A DNA stretch of 64,000 nt, from the NCBI GenBank assembly GCA_002205965.3, contig NADL03000596.1, positions 1 through 64,000 on the forward strand. Direction: 5' to 3'. The notes beneath the pieces were generated by a model. That model was not told the origin of the DNA. It searched no databases and was given only the letters and a program-made list of their open reading frames with translations. A program made the translations under genes and the position numbers. Below are positions 21,282-29,852 of the stretch, one piece after another; position 1 is the stretch's first letter, and each line of letters starts with the position of its first letter. The DNA is from Kappaphycus alvarezii. Its lineage: Eukaryota > Rhodophyta > Florideophyceae > Gigartinales > Solieriaceae.

Positions 21282-22819
21282 TGTTAGGCGCAGATTTTTT
21301 TTTGTCGCCGTCATCTACAGGCCTATAGTTTACTGTACTACCTCTCCTTGTCCAAATTTGCTTATAGTTCCGGTCCTTCCTCGTCCTCCCTGAACCTCGC
21401 TTATCATTACCGCGGTCCTCCCCAAATTTACTTCCATTTTATCTAGATATTTTTATACTGTATCTACCCCTCTGAATCGATCCCGAATCAAGTTCTTTTT
21501 CCCTTTTTGCTTACCTCCTCCTCCAAATTCGTTTTTTTTGAGAAAAAGGGCGCAAATGCACTACTACAAAATCCCTTGCAGATTTATTTTACCTATTCCT
21601 AATCGATAGAACCTGCCCCGGGAGCCTATTTAAACCTTTTTATTCCAAGTTTCAAACGTCCCTGATCATTTTACTCATCACTCCTCTCCCCAACACACCC
21701 AAAACACCCTCTATCCTCCGTCTACAATCATTTACAACCAAAATGAGCAACCTTCGCCCCTCCGCCCCCATCACTAAAAACCGCCCCTCTCGCCCCTTAA
21801 ACGGCCTTGCGCTCGCAGTATATGGCCCGACGGATGCAGACGACTACCTGAGACGGCAGACTAAGAAGAAGATAATAGAATTCGTCCGCAAGCTCTTCGT
21901 CGAGGATGAGGCCGAGGAGGTACCTGAGGGTCAGGAGTGGGACATCGAGGAGGGAGCTGGGGAGACCTTTGAGGAGTGGGTAGCCCCTGGATTGGTCTAT
22001 GAGGTTAATAACGAGGAGGACGGGAGGATGAGGAGATGAGGATGAAGAGGAGGATGAGGATGAGGATGAGGTTGAAGAGGAGGATGAGGATGAGGATGAG
22101 GATGAAGAGGAGGAAGAGGAGGATGACGAGGACGAGGACGAGTTGGATGAGGGAAATGGGGGCATGGAAAGTGTTGTACTGGTGGGGCCTGGACTGGAGA
22201 GTATGGATCAAGTGGTGCCGACGCTGGAACCGGATGGAGATATCTTTAGTAGTTTAGATATCTCCCAGGAGGGAATAGAGAGCTGTGAGCCATTCGCAGA
22301 TATTTGTGGGGACTGCTTGGACAGCATGGATATTTTAGAGGAGTTGTTTGGATCTGATTTAGAGAATGGGAAATAAGAGGACCTCATTGATTGTTAGTTT
22401 CTTAAGTATCTTTTGTTTAGAGTATATCATCCACACAAATTGTTTGTATGCATTTCCTGGTACCTTCTGTAGTTTTGTTCGGACTTTAGGGTTAGCCAAA
22501 AGTCTATATAAGCTGAGTAAACCGCTTCCTCATGGAGAGGTCAAGCAAGTTGGCAGACAGCTTCAAGCTCAGTCCCAAATAGTTAGGAAGTTGAGAGTCA
22601 ACTTCAGACCCAAGAAGCATTTATTTTACCCTAGTCACTAAGCATAGGTGGTAGACCCTGCCCCTTCCATACTTGCTTGTAGCCCATTCAACTGTCGTCC
22701 CTATACACTCCTTTTCGTTCGTTCAACTATACCACGGTAGCACTTTTGTCGCTTGCAACACCTCCTTCTTGGGGTGGTTGATTCTGAATATCTCTTCTCC
22801 CGACGATTTACCCCTATCA
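21282..22819 (+). repeat. LTR d (1.54 kb), right end of array
   Basis: TGTTAGGCGC...CCCCTATCA, then unrelated DNA starting GACAC. It contains TATTTAAA at 21627-21634, the acidic-protein coding region at about 21743-22376 and TATATAAG at 22505-22512. GACAC is the candidate right-hand target-site duplication; its partner lies left of the window. Confidence 0.9.
22505..22512 (+). promoter_or_regulatory. TATA box in LTR d
   Basis: TATATAAG, same context as 7332-7339 and 14927-14934. In this last LTR it would fire outward into the flanking LINE fragment. Confidence 0.45.
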
Positions 22820-22829
22820 GACACTATTA

Positions 22830-23790
22830 TCATTTAGTGGAATCCAGTAGCCATATTGATAAGGATATCGTTTTGGTTGCAGTAAGTGCCGTAATGACGA
22901 TGTTTCTCGCGCTCTGCGAGTGTCGCGGCAGCTCCTGCAGTAACCGTACTTGGCGAAATGTGGCGGCGTGCGGAGGGTGGGCAACAGTAACGTCGACGGC
23001 GATATCGGTTCTGTGAAGCCCGTACGCAGCGGGTATGTAAATGTACATTCGTAGCGCGGGGGACTCCGAATGCCCATACGAGTTGGGAACCTGGTAGAGG
23101 AGCGGATGCGCGACGAGGAGACGATCCCAACTTCCTTACAGTAGCGGGCAGGAATGTTGCGGAGGACGTGATGTCGACGAGTCATTCTGTCTTCGTATTT
23201 GCAGGTCAACGCGTGTTGACCGCTTGGATCTAAGACGGGTGCGTGTCGGCCGAGCGCCGGAACAGACCGGACAGCGAGTAGATCCAGGGAATAGCGCGAT
23301 GCCGAGACGGATAGCCAGAGCGACTTTCCCTGCAGAACAGGACATGTACGTACCGCGGGGGGTGAGGAAGCGAAGAGAAAACAGATCAGGCGGAGGATGT
23401 GCGCACGGAGAGGAGCCGTGCTCAGTCGTGTGCTGCCGCGGACAAGAACAGCTTATCAGACTTCGATAGCATAAATTCAGTTGTGATCGCAGACTGGAGC
23501 CTTTCGCCGGGGACCGGCGATGAACAACGCTCGAAAAGAGCGGTAGCTGTAAGCGACGAAAACAGCTGCGGGAGTCGGGAGGATAAGAGCGAGATGGCGG
23601 ACCAAGGGATCTCTTCCAGGTGGCGGTCCTGGGAAAGAGTCAGCAGGTCGGAGATAAGTCCAAGAGAATCAATTACAGATGCTACGTAAGCAGCCTCGGT
23701 AATATCTGAAGTTTGCAGGAGACCTAGACCGCCATTGAGAAGGGGAGAGAGGCCTGGAGCCAGGCTCGATCCGGGCAGGGCAACTGCAAT
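22830..23790 (-). mobile_element. RLE-type LINE fragment, family 2
   Basis: Degenerate coding sequence on the minus strand, read in several frames. From 5' to 3' it shows LSPLLNGGLGL (about 23740), a conserved stretch after the reverse transcriptase; LAIRLGIALFPGSTRCPVC (about 23320-23260), leading into the Cys/His knuckle; RHHVLRN (about 23160), the RHN-type motif; and TDIAVDVTVAHPPHAATF (about 23010-22950), the PD-(D/E)XK-like core. These are hallmarks of LINEs with a C-terminal restriction-like endonuclease. The reverse transcriptase itself is missing and the reading frame changes several times, so it is a 5'-truncated pseudogene. The segment at 22870-22970 is nearly identical to 35860-35965. 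It abuts the Ty3 array. Confidence 0.7.
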
Positions 23791-24330
23791 TGGTGGAACG
23801 CTTCCCTCTGCTTGTGATCGAAGCAGGCGGCGAGTACCGCAGATTGAGTGGAAGCAGCGGAGTGACCGACTATTTTGATGTTACCTTCGTGAATCCCCTC
23901 GCTCCCTCCAACAGGAGAGTGAGGGCTTTCAACCCGATGTCCTCTCCGAATGCGGCGCGAAATGCAAAGCAGAGAAGATCAGTCTTTTATCGCGACCTCT
24001 ACCAGGGGTAGGCTCGTGCCTGTGCCAATCTCCACTCTTGGATGGTGGCACCCGGATGCATGTGCAGTGCTAAATGACGTGGCGAGGAACGTGACCGTGA
24101 GGCCATTAGACACGTACGGAAAGGTTCGGGGTTTTGATGCAAAGGCACGCTGCTGCAGCCGTCATGTCCAACACGGCCTGCTTGATGGCTGGCCTGAAGG
24201 TAGCCTTTTAGGGCGCGTAGTTCCTTCCCAATTACATTGTCGGTATACCTTTTTGAGTCGATTTGGTTGTCTGGAAAACCATGGATAGATCGGATATGTC
24301 TTCCAAAAGTAAACACCCAAACCTTTCCCC
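23790..24330 (+). mobile_element. RLE-type LINE 3' fragment, family 1
   Basis: Plus-strand C-terminal part of the same family as the element at 26391-29400. It reads TDYFDVTFVNPLAPSNRRVR (about 23870-23930), the nuclease core, then after a frame change LVPVPISTLGWWHPDA (about 24010-24060) and the terminal HAAAAVMSN-like stretch. A 3' UTR of about 125 bp follows, ending in TAAACACCCAAACCTTTCCCC at 24310-24330. It is 5'-truncated, and it lies back to back with the family 2 fragment at 23790. Confidence 0.7.
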
Positions 24331-24389
24331 TTCTGTAAAAAATTGGCATCTCGGCGCTTTGTTGAGTACCCGCTCTCCTCTTCTGCCCT

Positions 24390-24590
24390 TGCGCATGGAC
24401 CTGCACATCCCCGGTGCTTACGGCCACGACCACCGCGATATCGCCGTGGACGTCACCGTGGCTTATCCTCACGCCCAGTCATCATTCTCCTAGGGAGCTC
24501 GGCGCGACGGGGCTGCAGGCTACCCTCGCAGAACCTGCGAAACACTCGCGTTGTGGCAGGTCTGTCGAAGCCATGATAATCTCCTCCGCC
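24390..24590 (+). mobile_element. RLE-type LINE fragment, family 2 (short)
   Basis: Translates as RDIAVDVTVAYPHAQSSF, matching TDIAVDVTVAHPPHAATF of the fragment at 22830-23790. A frame change is followed by TLAEPAKHSRCGRSVEAMII, resembling the next segment of the family. Only the end of the nuclease domain survives. Confidence 0.55.
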
Positions 24591-24904
24591 CCGCCGGCGT
24601 TAACGTCTAACGGGCGTTAGCCACGATAGTTCTCGGCTCTCCCGTCGTCTCGCCGCCCACGCCGCCTTACGCCGCAATACTCCCCCCCACCAGGAGTTCC
24701 ACGACTTCACTACGCGATTTCCTTTCTGCTTGCAAAGTATGCAAGCCCGCCAGATCCTAACACTCCGTCTTTGAGTAGATTGTTGCATTATAGCCAACTT
24801 TTGCGCTGATGATTGCATCCTTAATCATTTAAAATTCCTCCCCCATATGAGGACAGTGTTATCGCGGGTAGACATTAGGCACTTGAATCTGATACACAAT
24901 GTCT

Positions 24905-24953
24905 AATACCGAATATATCTTCCAAGAGTAAAAACATCCAAACCTTTCCCCTA
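24905..24953 (+). repeat. LINE family 1 3' tail
   Basis: GAATATATCTTCCAAGAG, then TAAAAACATCCAAACCTTTCCCC. This is the terminal motif of family 1 without any coding sequence, one of several tails in the same orientation between 24.3 and 26.4 kb. Confidence 0.65.
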
Positions 24954-24964
24954 ATATCTAAATT

Positions 24965-25452
24965 TCTAAATCGGCACTGCAGTATGGGCCGTCATGTTAA
25001 TGTACATACAGTGGCCAAAGCCGCTCGCCAACCCGTTGTTGAGCCTCGCGAGGGACTTCACCGTCCACGGATGGACATACCGGTGACGGGAATCAGTGGC
25101 AGGACTGACTTTTTTGACGTTTGCTTTGTCAACTGATCCCAGTGCCGATATCCACTCTTGGCGAATGGCACCGGGACGCATTCGCAGTGCTGACAGACGT
25201 GGCTAGGCACGTCGCCGCACAAGCCATCGAGACCTTCGGGCGGGTGCGACCTGTCCTTGCGCAAAGACACGCTGCGGCGCCGGTTTCGACCAACTCAGTA
25301 TGCCCTACGGCTGGCCTCACATCCGCCCTCTGAGGTCGTACCTCATGAGTCGGCCTCATTTTCAGACTCTCTAATATACAGACCTGTCCCTAATCTTTGG
25401 AAAATAGCCGTCCTGCATCCCTAATCAGTAAAGCACCCCAATTTTCTCCCCT
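24965..25452 (+). mobile_element. RLE-type LINE 3' fragment, family 1
   Basis: Contains GRTDFFDVCFVN (about 25097-25132), the nuclease core, then directly VPISTLGEWHRDAFAVLTDV (from about 25140). Compared with the long copy it lacks roughly 60 residues between these, a clean internal deletion. The terminal QRHAAAPVSTN ends near 25333, followed by a 3' UTR ending TAAAGCACCCCAATTTTCTCCCC at about 25451. The last 120 bp resemble 54900-55020. Confidence 0.7.
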
Positions 25453-25459
25453 TTGTCAC

Positions 25460-25507
25460 CTGTCGAATATATCTTCCAAGAGTAAAAACACCCAAACCTT
25501 CCCCCCT
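25460..25507 (+). repeat. LINE family 1 3' tail
   Basis: GAATATATCTTCCAAGAG plus TAAAAACACCCAAACCTTCCCC, placed directly after the tail ending at 25451: two tails in tandem with no coding sequence between. Confidence 0.65.
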
Positions 25508-25529
25508 TTGCCAACCCTCTTGCACCGTC

Positions 25530-25935
25530 CCATAAGAGGTGCGAGCGTTTGACCCGCTGACCGCCTTGAACGCAGCTCGGGTCGCGATTTACAGAAGGTA
25601 CCAAATATTTATCGCGAGTTCTGGCAGAAGTAGGCTCGTCCCTGTGCCAATTTCTACATAGGGAGGCGGGCACCCCGATGCACATGTGGTGACAGCTTAA
25701 ATCGCGAGGGGCGTAGCCGTGAAAGCTGTAGAAAGTTGTGGAAAGGTGCGGGGATATTGATGCAAAGGCGTGCTGCGGCCGCTGTCACCTGTAACGCAGC
25801 TCGCCTTCTGATTGGGCTCGAGCAAGCCCTCTAAGGAAAATTTGGCTACAATGCCACCGTATTTTCTGTCGGCCAATCCGCGACTGCTTCATGTAGCAAT
25901 GGAAACAGCTGAACATGCCTTTCAAATATCGAAAC
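25530..25935 (+). mobile_element. RLE-type LINE 3' fragment, family 1
   Basis: Reads VRAFDPLTALNAARVAIYRR, then SRLVPVPIST and GGGHPDAHVV, and ends QRRAAAAVTCNAARLLIGLE with a stop near 25833. In-frame stops and frame changes are present. The 3' UTR closes with TTTCAAATATCGAAACACCC at about 25920-25938, where the next fragment begins. Confidence 0.65.
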
Positions 25936-26150
25936 ACCCTAAAGGCACGCCGCAGCAGCCGTCATGTCCAATGCGGCATGCTTGATGGCTGGCCTGAAGG
26001 TAGCATTTTAGGGAGCGTAGTTCCTTCCCCATTACTGTGTCGGTATACCCTTTTTTGAGTCGATTGCGGTTGTCTGGAAAACCATGGAATAGATCGGATA
26101 TATCTTCCAAGAGTAAAACACCCAAACCTTTCCCCTAAACCTTTCCCCTG
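25936..26150 (+). mobile_element. RLE-type LINE 3' fragment, family 1 (very short)
   Basis: Starts in the last codons of the family 1 ORF (CACGCCGCAGCAGCCGTCAT encodes HAAAAVM) and runs through a 3' UTR nearly identical to 24140-24330 to TAAAACACCCAAACCTTTCCCC at about 26140. It is fused directly to the preceding tail. Confidence 0.65.
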
Positions 26151-26194
26151 TTGCAGTAAGTACTCCGGCTTAATTTATACCTCCTTCCTTTAGG

Positions 26195-26352
26195 ACAAAG
26201 CCGTCAATGCCGCTAGACAGTAAAGCGCCCACACATTTCCTGTTAAGTTTCGTTAGGGGGAACACGGAAGGTTCACTTCCTGTAACACAAAATCTGGCTC
26301 ATACCCAGTCAATGAATATAATCTTCCAAGAGTAAAAGACCGAAGCCTTTTC
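26195..26352 (+). repeat. Two degenerate LINE 3' tails
   Basis: GACAGTAAAGCGCCCACACA at about 26215, and CTTCCAAGAGTAAAAGACCG at about 26320, resemble the terminal motif of family 1 with more substitutions than the other tails. They are probably the oldest of the stack. Confidence 0.45.
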
Positions 26353-26390
26353 TTATTCAACTTATAGCAATTTCGTTTGGTATTAAGTGG

Positions 26391-29300
26391 GGGAAATTTG
26401 GGGTGTTTTTAATGCATGAAAATATGGTCAGCTGTTCCCTAAGGGATGTCGTGATGGTAAAGGCTTACAATATAAAGGGTTGGCGGGAAGTTGTCAAAGC
26501 TAGAAAACTGACGGGAGGCCGGCCAACAGGCACGCTGCATTGGACATTACTGCTGCTGCGGCATGACGCTGTGTTAATATTTCTTTGACCTTTGCGTAGG
26601 TCTCCCTTGCCCTCGTAGCGACGTTGCGTGCGACGTCGGTTAGCAACGCGTGGGCGTCCGGGTGCCATCCCCCGAGGGTAGAGATAGGGACGGGCACTAG
26701 CCTACTTCCGGCGGAAGACGCGATAAAGGACTCGTATCTTCTGTGTTTCGCCGTTCTTGCCGCGTTAAGCGAGGTGAGTGGGTTGAATGTCCTCACTCTC
26801 CTGTTCGAGGGCGCTAGGGGTTGACAAAGGTGACGTCGAAGAAGTCTGTTCTGCCGTTCGTCCCATTGCGCGAATATCGGTCTTGTGCGGTGGACCCCTT
26901 CTCGCGGCTCGATGACTGGATGTCGCGCGGCTTTCATGAGATCGCTTGCCAATAAACGAACCTGACAGTCGTGTCTTCGCGTCCTTCGCCCCCGTGTAAG
27001 CAGTGCAACAGATGGTCGCCGAAACAGTCGAGAGTTTCGGGGCAGTTCCGCTTGGGGCATGGTGTTTCCGGAGGAAGAGCGGGACTTGGCAATAGTATTG
27101 GAACCATATTGAGAATTCTCTTGGTTCAATGCTAGTCTTAAGGCCCGGAGATGGGGTGCAGTACACCCAATCTTTCGCGCCGGGGAGCCCCATGGAGGCA
27201 CGGAAGGCCTGCCGTCTATTGTCGCCCACATCGATCTCCTCTTGCACCCGCTCGTGGATGGCGTCCGATAGTGTCTTCTGTGATGGTGTTTTGTTTGAGC
27301 AGAGGGCACTAAAGGGGATAATCCTGGACTGGGAGCAAGAGAGGGACCAAATCTGGTGCGCCTCGACGATGTCTCGGTACGTTGAGAGATCCGTAATTGC
27401 CGCTGGGAGGAGGGCTGCACACAGCCTGTTGGACGCTGCGCTGGAGGCGAGGAAGGCTGCAGCTGCAATTGACTTCGCCGAAGTGAGTCCAATTCCCAGT
27501 GATGGCTTCTTGGCGGTGATCGGTTTCATGGGCAACTGCAGTTCTCGAAATATGTCGGGGTCGAGGACGCCCCCAGCCAGTGTGCGCACACAGTTCTCCA
27601 TCATTGCATCGAATATTGCAGCGCCTTCCGCAGTGCAAGCTGGTGGCACCACCCGTAACAGGTATCCGAGCTTACAGACCCCGAAACAGTTGCGCAGGAG
27701 CTGGAACGCGATGTGCGTGTTCCCCAAGGCGATGATAGTGTCGAGGAACGGCTTCAGGGACTTCACATGGCCTGTGAAGTGCTGTGGGTAAACCGTTGGT
27801 GCCAACCGGAGCGTTCAGGACAACTGTGCCCTCGCTGTACTCCTGTGTGAGTTCTCTTGGATAGAGGCGTTGCACTGACTCCAGTGGTGGAGTTGGCCAC
27901 CAGATTCTGCATTTCGGCACTGCTAGGTGCAGACCCCGAGCTGTGGCCTCTGGCGATGACAAGATGTCCAGTGCCTTGCGGATGGTCGTGTTTTGCGATG
28001 ATGTACCCATCATCATGGTACCAGAGTTGAAACAGCAGGTTGCCGAGTTGCTGCTCTTCGTCATCCCCTGATTTCAATAACCGTTGGATTTTGAGGATAA
28101 CGGGGTGCAGCGCAAGATCGAAAAGGAGCCCACCGAGATTGTCCCCTTGTTGCGTTCCTTGCACGCTCCGGATTATATGGCTGCCAAACCACAAGAAAGC
28201 GGGCTCATGTGCATAGCAGTATGCCACCCACGGGAACAGGTCGGGGAACTGGTGTTTGACTGCTGCCAGGAAAGCTGTCCGACTGCACAAATTGAATGCA
28301 TTTTTGAGATCAACAGTCAGCAATGCGTATTCGGAGGTGTGCCCAACTTCTGTACGACCCTTCGGACTCCATGGACGACGGTATCAGTGCCGGATCGGGT
28401 AGCAATGCCAACCTGCAGCGGTTGTAGGTATTTAGCTGCTCTCGCGGAGGCTCTTGTCATCAGGCAACTACCAGTCAATCTGCGCAGCGTTTCTCCTACG
28501 GCTATTGGCCTGGGTGTCAGGTCTTTTTGGCCAAAGGGGTTAGGGGCGCTCCAGCTATCCAAGGTGCAAGAGCGGCTGGGGCCTTGCCGGCTGCTAGGGT
28601 GTTCACCATTTTAGACAAGGCTGCCAAAAATCCGGACGGGCCAGATGAAGACGGGGCTCGCAGAAGTTCGACGAGGTGGCAAGGTTTGAGACCGAACCCC
28701 CCGCAGAGGAACCTGGTTTAAACCCACGAACAGCATCGAGCACCTCCTTCTCCGTGAAGTCGCGGAAGGGCGAGATATTGTCTAGTGGGGTGTGGTGCGC
28801 TGCCTCGTCGTTGGGAGCTTGTTGCGGGTGCTTCGCGAGGAGTGCCTGGACGACCTCGGGGGTGGGTGGTAAGACGCCCAACGAGCCGAGCGCCTGTGCT
28901 GCCTTTCCATGCCCCTCCTTGGCCAGTTTAGTAGCTCTGCTGATATTTACCCGTTGCTGGTCGGAGATAGCGGCGTAGCCGCAGCGCGTGGGGGAGACGT
29001 ACTGACGGCCTGTTCCCACAAAGTCATGTATTGGCCGGAGGTCCATAGTTCTACCCGCTCTTTCATTGCTTCTGCGATCGATTGCGGGCGGCGTTCGAGA
29101 GAACAGGAGCTGGGGAGGGACATGTCCGAAAACATCACTGCCGGAAACAGGAATACTTTGGCAAATGTCTGCACTCGCTGGGGTTGTCCAGATGTGCAGG
29201 CGGCAACTGCCTCCTCCATTGTCTTGGCATACAACTCGGCGAGTAGTCCCCGGAATTTTGTTGGGATATGTGCCATGACGGGAGTGTGCGTTGTGAATAT

Positions 29301-29400
29301 GTCTTGGATAGGTGGCAGTGGCTGTATCTCCGGTGTCGATGGTTGAGCGTCTGCCTCTGGTATTGTAAGTTGAAGCATTGTCGACTTCTCATGTCCACGG
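26391..29400 (-). mobile_element. RLE-type LINE, family 1, longest copy (pseudogene)
   Basis: Minus-strand order: an N-terminal conserved region (about 29378-28950, with HIPTKFRGLLAELYAKTMEE and MKERVELWTSGQYMTLWEQA); KEGHGKAAQALGSLGVLPPT (about 28930); reverse transcriptase with RPIAVGETLRRLTG (about 28510), LTVDLKNAFN (about 28320), TQQGDNLGGLLFDLALHP (about 28130) and the palm motif YHDDG (about 28010); GIGLTSAKSIAAAAF (about 27490); the knuckle end FGDHLLHC (about 27020); and nuclease core FFDVTFVNPL (about 26840). The ORF ends at 26500 after HAAAAVMSNAACLLAGLP, followed by a 3' UTR and the terminal motif at 26391-26415. About five frame changes make it inactive. These LINEs copy their RNA by target-primed reverse transcription, the nuclease nicking the target. 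No upstream promoter is apparent. Confidence 0.85.
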
Positions 29401-29852
29401 AATCGTCTTTACTTGTAAATGCACTATTTAGTAAGCGAATGACTTTTGATCGGACTCTAACATCAGTAACATCGTTTTGAGTTCAAGAATGGACCATGTA
29501 TCATACTTCAAAATCTATTACTGAGGTCATTACTATTCATAAACTACTGATGACATCGAGATCAAATTTCAATTAGCAAAACTTTCTAGCCGCATGAAAT
29601 CGCCTAGGCTATCTGCAACCCGTGTGATTGCATTCTTCCGGAACAGACTCAGAGCAGTAGTTCATAAAGGCGAAGTGGAAACGGCCTCCTCAGTGCAACA
29701 CCTAGAAGATATACCAGGAATTTTGTTCACGAGGGAAGCTGGAGAAAAGTTTCGGAAGATCACAACAAAGGCCTTCATAGACATTCCACTTAAACCAGCG
29801 CAGCATTGCGCCGTTCTCATGCTGGAACAATCGCCCTCCATCCCTCCTCAAC
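29401..29852. other. Intergenic, nothing recognised
   Basis: Between the 5' end of the LINE and the stop codon of the secreted-protein gene. No coding pattern, repeat or tail motif was seen. Confidence 0.5.

Larger units (their letters stand above)
1..22819 (+). mobile_element. Tandem array of three Ty3/gypsy-like LTR retrotransposons
   Basis: The same unit begins at 136, 7735 and 15331 (start of the gag frame), a period of 7,599 and then 7,596 bp. Each internal region carries gag with two zinc knuckles, aspartic protease, reverse transcriptase, RNase H and integrase, in that order; integrase after RNase H is the Ty3/gypsy (Metaviridae) order. Neighbouring units share a single LTR instead of having two each, which is what unequal LTR-LTR recombination or integration of a concatemer produces. 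The copies are almost identical by eye, so the array is very recent. Copy 2 looks closest to whole; copies 1 and 3 are more broken. The left end lies outside the window; the right end falls at the CA of the last LTR, next to an RLE-LINE fragment. An assembly artefact is the main alternative. Confidence 0.93.

Noticed and set aside
22819-26352. CRISPR-like array from the regularly recurring tail motif
   Set aside because: Spacing is irregular and the repeats are LINE 3' ends in a eukaryotic context.
27129-27791. 220-codon plus-strand frame
   Set aside because: Antisense to the LINE coding region, whose minus-strand motifs are unambiguous.
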